Source: Pseudomonas poae
GTDB lineage: Bacteria; Pseudomonadota; Gammaproteobacteria; Pseudomonadales; Pseudomonadaceae
Length of the DNA: 64,000 nucleotides
Assembly: GCA_028869255.1 (NCBI GenBank)
Contig: CP110972.1
Location: 4,779,001-4,843,000, forward strand
Direction of reading: 5' to 3'
The translations under genes were made by a program, and so were the position numbers. Below the pieces are notes generated by a model. The model was not told the DNA's origin, searched no databases, and saw only the letters and a list, made by a program, of their open reading frames with translations. How positions within the stretch are numbered: position 1 is the first letter of the stretch; the number at the start of each line of letters is the position of its first letter. Below are positions 58,717 through 64,000 of this stretch, piece by piece.

Positions 58717-60168
58717 ATGCATCACATGACTCTGGCCGAGATCGCCCGCGGTCTCGCCGACAAAAAGTTTTCTTCCGAAGAGCTGACCAAGACCCTGCTG
58801 GCGCGTATCGCCGAGCACGATCCAAAGGTCAACAGCTTCATCAGCCTCACCGAAGAACTGGCCCTGAGCCAGGCCAAGGCCGCCGACGCCCGTCGCGCCA
58901 ACGGTGAGAATGGCGCGCTGCTGGGCGCACCGATCGCCCACAAAGACCTGTTCTGCACCCAGGGCATTCGCACCAGCTGCGGCTCGAAGATGCTCGACAA
59001 CTTTAAAGCGCCCTACGACGCCACCGTGGTGTCCAGGCTGGCTGCCGCCGGGGCTGTGACCCTGGGCAAGACCAACATGGACGAGTTCGCCATGGGCTCG
59101 GCCAACGAATCGAGCTACTACGGCGCGGTGAAAAACCCGTGGAACCTGGAACACGTGCCGGGTGGCTCGTCCGGTGGCTCGGCTGCGGCAGTTGCCGCAC
59201 GCTTTCTGCCAGCCGCCACCGCCACCGACACCGGCGGCTCGATCCGCCAGCCGGCGGCCTTCACCAACCTCACCGGTTTGAAGCCGACCTACGGTCGCGT
59301 TTCCCGTTGGGGCATGATCGCCTACGCCTCCAGCCTGGATCAGGGCGGCCCTCTGGCACGCACTGCCGAAGACTGCGCGATTTTGTTACAAGGCATGGCA
59401 GGCTTCGATACCCAGGACTCCACCAGCATTGATGAGCCGGTGCCGGACTACAGCGCCAGCCTGAATACCTCGCTCAAGGGCCTGCGCATCGGCGTGCCGA
59501 AGGAATACTTCAGCGCCGGCCTCGACCCACGTATCGCCGAACGGGTGCATAACAGCGTCAAGACGCTGGAAGGCCTCGGCGCGGTGATCAAGGAAATCAG
59601 CCTGCCGAACAACCAGCACGCGATTCCTGCCTATTACGTGATCGCTCCGGCAGAAGCCTCCTCGAACCTGTCGCGCTTCGACGGCGTGCGTTTCGGCTAC
59701 CGCTGCGAAAACCCGAAAGACCTCACCGACCTGTACAAACGCTCGCGTGGCGAAGGCTTCGGCGCCGAAGTACAACGCCGCATCATGGTCGGTGCCTACG
59801 CCCTGTCGGCCGGCTACTACGACGCGTACTACCTCAAGGCGCAAAAGATCCGTCGCCTGATCAAGAACGACTTCATGGCTGCCTTTAATGAAGTCGACGT
59901 GATCCTCGGCCCAACCACGCCGAACCCGGCCTGGAAAATCGGCGCCAAGACCGGCGACCCGATCGCCGAGTACCCGGAAGACCTCTACACCATCACCGCC
60001 AACCTCGCGGGCCTGCCGGGCTTGTCCATGCCCGCCGGTTTCGTCGATGGCCTGCCGGTGGGCGTGCAATTGCTCGCCCCGTATTTCCAGGAAGGCCGCC
60101 TGCTTAATGTGGCGCACCAGTACCAGTTGCACACCGACTGGCACACCCGCACCCCTACCGGCTTCTGA
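58717..60168 (+). CDS. gatA: Glutamyl-tRNA(Gln)/aspartyl-tRNA(Asn) amidotransferase subunit A
   Basis: This 483-residue amidase-signature enzyme frees ammonia from glutamine for the amidation of misacylated tRNA. The Ser-cisSer-Lys triad lies in [22 protein letters not shown] and [11 protein letters not shown]. Length is normal. gatB starts 10 bp after its stop. Confidence 0.96.
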   Translation: MHHMTLAEIARGLADKKFSSEELTKTLLARIAEHDPKVNSFISLTEELALSQAKAADARRANGENGALLGAPIAHKDLFCTQGIRTSCGSKMLDNFKAPYDATVVSRLAAAGAVTLGKTNMDEFAMGSANESSYYGAVKNPWNLEHVPGGSSGGSAAAVAARFLPAATATDTGGSIRQPAAFTNLTGLKPTYGRVSRWGMIAYASSLDQGGPLARTAEDCAILLQGMAGFDTQDSTSIDEPVPDYSASLNTSLKGLRIGVPKEYFSAGLDPRIAERVHNSVKTLEGLGAVIKEISLPNNQHAIPAYYVIAPAEASSNLSRFDGVRFGYRCENPKDLTDLYKRSRGEGFGAEVQRRIMVGAYALSAGYYDAYYLKAQKIRRLIKNDFMAAFNEVDVILGPTTPNPAWKIGAKTGDPIAEYPEDLYTITANLAGLPGLSMPAGFVDGLPVGVQLLAPYFQEGRLLNVAHQYQLHTDWHTRTPTGF

Positions 60169-60178
60169 GGAGAACACT

Positions 60179-61624
60179 ATGCAATGGGAAGTTGTGATCG
60201 GGCTGGAGATTCATACCCAGCTCGCCACCCAATCGAAGATTTTCTCCGGTAGCGCCACCACGTTCGGCTCCGAGCCCAACACCCAGGCCAGCCTGGTAGA
60301 CCTGGGCATGCCCGGCGTGCTGCCGGTGCTGAACCAGGAAGCGGTGCGCATGGCGGTGATGTTCGGCCTGGCGATTGACGCCGAAATCGGCCAGCACAAC
60401 GTGTTCGCACGCAAGAACTACTTCTACCCGGACCTGCCCAAGGGCTACCAGATCAGCCAGATGGAATTGCCGATTGTCGGCAAGGGCTACCTGGACATCC
60501 CGCTGGAAGACGGCACCATCAAACGTGTCGGCGTGACCCGTGCGCACCTGGAAGAAGACGCCGGCAAGAGCCTGCACGAAGAATTCCCGGGCGCCACCGG
60601 TATCGACCTGAACCGCGCAGGCACGCCGTTGCTGGAGATCGTCTCCGAGCCTGACATGCGCAGCGCCAAGGAAGCCGTAGCCTACGTCAAGACGATCCAC
60701 GCGCTGGTGCGCTACCTGGGCATCTGCGACGGCAACATGGCCGAAGGCTCGCTGCGTTGCGACTGCAACGTGTCGATCCGCCCGAAGGGCCAGGTCGAGT
60801 TCGGCACCCGCTGCGAGATCAAGAACGTCAACTCGTTCCGCTTCATCGAGAAGGCGATCAACAGCGAAGTGCGTCGCCAGATCGAACTGATCGAAGACGG
60901 CGGCAAGGTCATCCAGCAAACCCGCCTGTACGACCCGAACAAAGACGAAACCCGCGCCATGCGCAGCAAAGAGGAAGCCAACGACTACCGTTACTTCCCC
61001 GATCCGGACCTGTTGCCGGTGGTCATCGAGGATTCGTTCCTCAGTGACATCCGCGCCACCCTGCCGGAATTGCCGCAGCAGAAACGCGAGCGCTTCCAGG
61101 CGCAGTTCGGCCTGTCGGTCTACGATGCCAGCGTACTGGCTTCCAGCCGTGAACAAGCCAACTACTTTGAAAAAGTCGTGAGCATCGCCGGCGACGCGAA
61201 ACTGGCGGCCAACTGGGTGATGGTTGAGTTGGGCAGCCTGCTGAACAAGCAGGGCCTGGAAATCGACGAGGCGCCAGTCAGCGCCGAGCAACTGGGCGGC
61301 ATGCTGCTGCGGATCAAGGACAACACCATCTCCGGCAAAATCGCCAAGACGGTGTTTGAGGCGATGGCCAGCGGTGAAGGCAACGCCGACGAGATCATCG
61401 AGAAGCGCGGTCTCAAGCAAGTCACCGACAGCGGCGCCATTTCGGCCGTACTCGATGAAATGCTCGCGGCCAATGCCGAGCAGGTCGAGCAATACCGTGC
61501 GGCAGACGAAGCCAAGCGCGGCAAGATGTTCGGCTTCTTTGTCGGCCAGGCCATGAAAGCCTCCAAGGGCAAGGCCAACCCGCAACAAGTGAACGAGTTG
61601 CTGAAAAGCAAGCTCGAAGGCTGA
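60179..61624 (+). CDS. gatB: Glutamyl-tRNA(Gln)/aspartyl-tRNA(Asn) amidotransferase subunit B
   Basis: This 481-residue subunit holds the tRNA- and kinase-type active site: N-terminal [13 protein letters not shown], then CDCNVSIRP and the C-terminal helical GatB/YqeY domain ending [11 protein letters not shown]. The ATG at 60179 follows GAGGAG; the reading frame is open further upstream inside gatA and that extension is rejected. A REP pair follows. Confidence 0.96.
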   Translation: MQWEVVIGLEIHTQLATQSKIFSGSATTFGSEPNTQASLVDLGMPGVLPVLNQEAVRMAVMFGLAIDAEIGQHNVFARKNYFYPDLPKGYQISQMELPIVGKGYLDIPLEDGTIKRVGVTRAHLEEDAGKSLHEEFPGATGIDLNRAGTPLLEIVSEPDMRSAKEAVAYVKTIHALVRYLGICDGNMAEGSLRCDCNVSIRPKGQVEFGTRCEIKNVNSFRFIEKAINSEVRRQIELIEDGGKVIQQTRLYDPNKDETRAMRSKEEANDYRYFPDPDLLPVVIEDSFLSDIRATLPELPQQKRERFQAQFGLSVYDASVLASSREQANYFEKVVSIAGDAKLAANWVMVELGSLLNKQGLEIDEAPVSAEQLGGMLLRIKDNTISGKIAKTVFEAMASGEGNADEIIEKRGLKQVTDSGAISAVLDEMLAANAEQVEQYRAADEAKRGKMFGFFVGQAMKASKGKANPQQVNELLKSKLEG

Positions 61625-61672
61625 CAGCGGTGAACGGTCCGGGCGGGATTTCACCTCCAACCCGGATTCCCT

Positions 61673-61757
61673 GTGGGAGCTGGCTTACCTGCGATTGCAT
61701 CACCTCGGTGCCCTTGAAACACCGAGTCGCCTGCATCGCAGGCAAGCCAGCTCCCAC
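61673..61757. repeat. REP inverted pair (GCTGGCTTACCTGCG variant)
   Basis: GTGGGAGCTGGCTTACCTGC and its near complement (ending CAGCTCCCAC at 61757) enclose a stem with CACCTCGGTG and CACCGAG. It lies between gatB and the RlpA-like gene. Confidence 0.88.
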
Positions 61758-61781
61758 ATTATTATGGGGGCATCCTTGAAC

Positions 61782-62153
61782 ATGAAGCGTCTACTCGGCC
61801 TCTTGGCCTTGTTCTCCCTGCTGGCTGGCTGCGCCAGCGGCATCATCAACCCCAATGGCTACGACGAAACCGGCACCGCCTCCTATTACGGCGCCAAGCA
61901 CCATGGCAACAAGACCGCCAGCGGTGAACCCTTCAACCAGAACGCCATGACCGCCGCCCACCGGCGACTGCCCTTTGGCACCCAGGTCAAGGTCACTAAT
62001 CTCGACAACGACAAATCTGTCGTGGTCCGCATCAATGATCGCGGCCCGCATACCCGTGGGCGCTTGATTGATCTCTCACGCAAAGCCGCCGAGCAACTGG
62101 GTATGCTCAGCAACGGCACCGCACGCGTTCGCGTGCAAGCCCTGAGCAACTAA
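61782..62153 (+). CDS. RlpA-like double-psi beta-barrel lipoprotein
   Basis: This 123-residue protein has a lipoprotein signal (MKRLLGLLALFSLLAGC, Cys17) and one double-psi beta-barrel domain: GTASYYGAKHHGNKTASGEPF, MTAAHRRLPFGTQVKVTN and VVRINDRGPHTRGRLIDLS. It lacks the SPOR domain of full RlpA, so it is a short paralogue that may cleave or bind naked glycan strands. Start 61782 gives the lipobox. The next gene begins within a few tens of bases. Confidence 0.87.
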   Translation: MKRLLGLLALFSLLAGCASGIINPNGYDETGTASYYGAKHHGNKTASGEPFNQNAMTAAHRRLPFGTQVKVTNLDNDKSVVVRINDRGPHTRGRLIDLSRKAAEQLGMLSNGTARVRVQALSN

Positions 62154-62211
62154 AGAGGGAGCCCTGGCCATTTTCGGATTAATCGCCCTCTCACCCTGGA
62201 GCCTGCTGGAA

Positions 62212-63258
62212 TTGGTCAGCGGCCTGCTGCTGTTGATCGTCGGCGCCGAAATCCTGGTGCGCGCCGCCGTGCGCCTGGCCGCCAGCCTCAAGGTGCGGCC
62301 GCTGATCATCGGCCTGACCATCGTCGCCTTCGGCAGCAGCGCGCCGCAGATGACAGTGAGCCTGCAAGCCACCCTGGCGGGCAATACCGATATCGCCGTG
62401 GGCAGCGTGATCGGCAGCAGCATTTTCAACATCCTGGTGACCCTCGGCCTGTCGGCGTTGATTATTCCGCTGCGGGTCTCACGCCAACTGGTGCGCCTGG
62501 ATATCCCGGTGATGATCCTGGCCGGGCTGCTGGTATTCACCCTCGCCGCCAACGAAGAGCTCACCCCCATCGACGGCCTGTTGCTGCTTGTTGCACTGCT
62601 CGCGTACCTCGGAGTCTTGCACTACCAGACGCGCCACTCGCGCCGCCCTCGCACGCTGGATACCGTGGCCCGCGCCCCGTGGTTGAGCAGCGTGCTGTTG
62701 ATGCTCGGCGGTTTTCTGATTCTGGTACTGGCCGGGCATTTGCTGCTGGGCGCAGCGGTGGATGTAGCAGGCGACCTGGGCCTGTCGGAACGCGTGATCG
62801 GCCTGACCTTGATCGGCGTCGGCACCTCGCTGCCGTGCCTGGCCACGTCGCTGATTGCCGCCCTGCGCGGCGAGCGTGAAATTGCGGTGGGTAACGTGAT
62901 CGGCAGCAACTTGTTCAACCTGCTCGGCGTATTGGGGCTGACCGCCCTGCTCGCCCCTTCACCGCTGTCGGTGTCGCCCAACGCCCTGGATTTTGACCTG
63001 CCGGTGATGCTCGGCGTCGTGGTGCTGTGCCTGCCGGTGTTTTATACCGGCTACCGCGTCACCCGCGCCGAGGGCCTGGTGCTGCTGGGCCTATACCTGG
63101 CGTATGGGCTGCATGTGATGTCATTCACCACCGGCATGCCGCTGGCCAACAAGCTTGAACAACTGATGCTGTATTACGTCCTGCCAGTGCTGGTGGCTTT
63201 TCTGTTGTTCAGCACGCTGCGAGCCTGGCGCCGCCAACACAAGAGGGAACCGCTATGA
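62212..63258 (+). CDS. CaCA-superfamily cation antiporter with altered binding motifs
   Basis: The 348-residue frame from TTG 62212 has two halves of about five helices each and two alpha-repeat motifs. The reading frame is open further back to a CTG at 62164, three bases after GAGGGA, which would add a plausible N-terminus (LAIFGLIALSPWSLLE); the true start is uncertain. The family exchanges Ca2+ for Na+ or H+. The usual metal-binding Glu in the two GTSxPE motifs is replaced: GSSAPQ in the first repeat and GTSLPC in the second, and the first GNVVGSN reads GSVIGSS. The carried ion is therefore doubtful. Confidence 0.78.
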   Translation: MVSGLLLLIVGAEILVRAAVRLAASLKVRPLIIGLTIVAFGSSAPQMTVSLQATLAGNTDIAVGSVIGSSIFNILVTLGLSALIIPLRVSRQLVRLDIPVMILAGLLVFTLAANEELTPIDGLLLLVALLAYLGVLHYQTRHSRRPRTLDTVARAPWLSSVLLMLGGFLILVLAGHLLLGAAVDVAGDLGLSERVIGLTLIGVGTSLPCLATSLIAALRGEREIAVGNVIGSNLFNLLGVLGLTALLAPSPLSVSPNALDFDLPVMLGVVVLCLPVFYTGYRVTRAEGLVLLGLYLAYGLHVMSFTTGMPLANKLEQLMLYYVLPVLVAFLLFSTLRAWRRQHKREPL

Positions 63259-63638
63259 CCGATCCGAAAAAGCCCGGGGTTGAGATGCGTCGCCAGGTCA
63301 TGGGCGATGTGTTCGTCGACCGCGCCCTGGGCAACGCCACCGAGTTCACCCAGCCGCTGCAGGACTTCGTCAACGACCACGCCTGGGGCAGCGTGTGGAA
63401 CCGCGAAGGTTTGCCGTTGAAGACGCGCAGCCTGATCACCCTCGCCGCCCTGACCGCGCTCAAGTGCCCGCAGGAGCTAAAGGGCCATGTACGTGGCGCG
63501 CTGAACAATGGCTGCACCGTGGAAGAGATTCGCGAAGCGCTGCTGCATTGCGCAGTGTATGCCGGTGTGCCGGCGGCGATTGATGCGTTTCGTGCGGCGC
63601 AGGAAGTGATTGAGGCGTATCAGGCCGATAAGCAGTGA
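63255..63638 (+). CDS. Carboxymuconolactone decarboxylase family protein (PcaC-like)
   Basis: This 127-residue AhpD-fold protein has the PcaC-like start MTDPKKPGVEMRRQVMGD and the pattern KCPQELKGHVRGALNNGCTVEEIREALLHCAVYAGVPAAIDA. True PcaC decarboxylates 4-carboxymuconolactone in protocatechuate breakdown, but no pca genes are nearby, so it may be a general member. It overlaps the antiporter gene by 4 bp. Confidence 0.82.
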   Translation: MTDPKKPGVEMRRQVMGDVFVDRALGNATEFTQPLQDFVNDHAWGSVWNREGLPLKTRSLITLAALTALKCPQELKGHVRGALNNGCTVEEIREALLHCAVYAGVPAAIDAFRAAQEVIEAYQADKQ

Positions 63639-63651
63639 AGCTCAAATAGCT

Positions 63652-63723
63652 ATCGCAGGCAAGCCAGCTCCCACCTTTGAATGTATTCACACATCAAACT
63701 GTGGGAGCTGGCTTGCCTGCGAT
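63652..63723. repeat. REP inverted pair, outward order
   Basis: ATCGCAGGCAAGCCAGCTCC (from 63652) and its complement (ending 63723) form 23-base arms. The right arm abuts and shares a base with the stop codon of the AEC transporter gene. Confidence 0.9.
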
Positions 63724-64000
63724 TAGGCCCTGAAGATCACTCGAGACCTCAGATCCACCCCCCCCGCCTGCAACACGAAAATCCCGATATTGGTGGTCAC
63801 CGCCGCCATCAACGTAGTAATCACAATAATCGCCGCCGCCAGCTCATGATTGCCCTCCGCCGCCCGGGCCATGACAAAGCTGGCCGCCGCGGTCGGCGCG
63901 CCGAAATACAGAAACAGAATCCCCAGCTCCGGCCCTCGGAACCCCAACAGCCAGGCCCCCAGCGTCGCCACCAGCGGCAACCCGATCATCTTCACCAGGC
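63723..64000 (-). CDS. AEC family transporter, C-terminal part (5' end outside window)
   Basis: About 90 C-terminal residues are visible: three hydrophobic helices with IGLPLVATLGAWLLGF, LFLYFGAPTAAASFVMARA and ELAAAIIVITTLMAAVTTNIGIF. This matches the last helices of auxin-efflux-carrier-type permeases, which move organic acids. The gene starts beyond 64000, so length and start are unknown. Confidence 0.8.
   Translation of the reverse strand, partial: LVKMIGLPLVATLGAWLLGFRGPELGILFLYFGAPTAAASFVMARAAEGNHELAAAIIVITTLMAAVTTNIGIFVLQAGGVDLRSRVIFRA

Noticed and set aside
63255..63638. True PcaC of the protocatechuate pathway
   Set aside because: No pca genes are nearby and the family has many members of other function; only a PcaC-like call is supported.

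Overview
The window is a chromosomal segment of a fluorescent pseudomonad (Pseudomonas fluorescens group). The evidence is the high-GC coding style, gene neighbourhoods that match the core Pseudomonas chromosome (hisGDC-murA-ibaG-mla-kds-lpt-rpoN-ptsN-rapZ-ptsO, fagA-fumC-sodA, tldD-yhdP-rng-maf-mreDCB-gatCAB), and many intergenic REP palindromes built on GTGGGAGC[T/G]GGCTTGC. No tRNA, rRNA, insertion sequence, prophage or CRISPR array was seen.

Left edge (1-2.1 kb): an AT-richer, accessory-looking block with the C-terminal end of a probable Ser/Thr kinase, a TerY-like vWA protein and a PP2C phosphatase. This is the layout of the TerY-P (YegI/YegL/PphC-like) phosphorylation triad. From 2.1 to 10.4 kb, on the minus strand, lies a lipid or alkyl-chain utilisation locus: a medium/long-chain acyl-CoA synthetase, a DUF1302 protein, a DUF1329 protein and a MalT-type LuxR regulator that is frameshifted as read. 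A CRP/Vfr-like site and a Crc/Hfq-like AAnAAnAA site lie before the DUF1302 gene.

From 10.6 to 25.5 kb is a patchwork of housekeeping genes: a LysE exporter, a D-2-hydroxyacid dehydrogenase, rsmC (frameshifted), a manganese (yybP-ykoY) riboswitch controlling a TMEM165/UPF0016 manganese exporter, an M48 lipoprotein protease, an SRAP protein with altered active-site residues, small zinc and DUF2007 proteins, a PlsC-like acyltransferase, yajG, mqo, hpt, upp and uraA. A 727-bp region before mqo holds no gene but several hairpins and a terminator, and is the best candidate for an undescribed RNA element.

From 25.7 to 41 kb is the envelope and nitrogen-PTS block: hisC-hisD-hisG, murA, ibaG and mlaFEDCB on the minus strand, then divergent kdsD-kdsC-lptC-lptA-lptB-rpoN-hpf-ptsN-rapZ-ptsO. 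These genes supply peptidoglycan precursor, phospholipid transport, Kdo and LPS transport, sigma-54 and its PTS regulators. From 41 to 45 kb is a ZIP transporter and the iron-starvation operon fagA-fumC-orfX-sodA with two tandem Fur boxes. From 45 to 64 kb are pmbA/tldD (flanking darP), a nitrilase-family amidase, yhdP, rng, maf and mreDCB, then gatCAB, an RlpA-like lipoprotein, a divergent CaCA-family carrier, a carboxymuconolactone-decarboxylase-like protein and the 3' end of an AEC transporter.

Three genes (the MalT-type regulator, rsmC and the TMEM165 gene) each carry a single-base indel in a homopolymer run. This pattern suggests sequencing error more than true gene decay.
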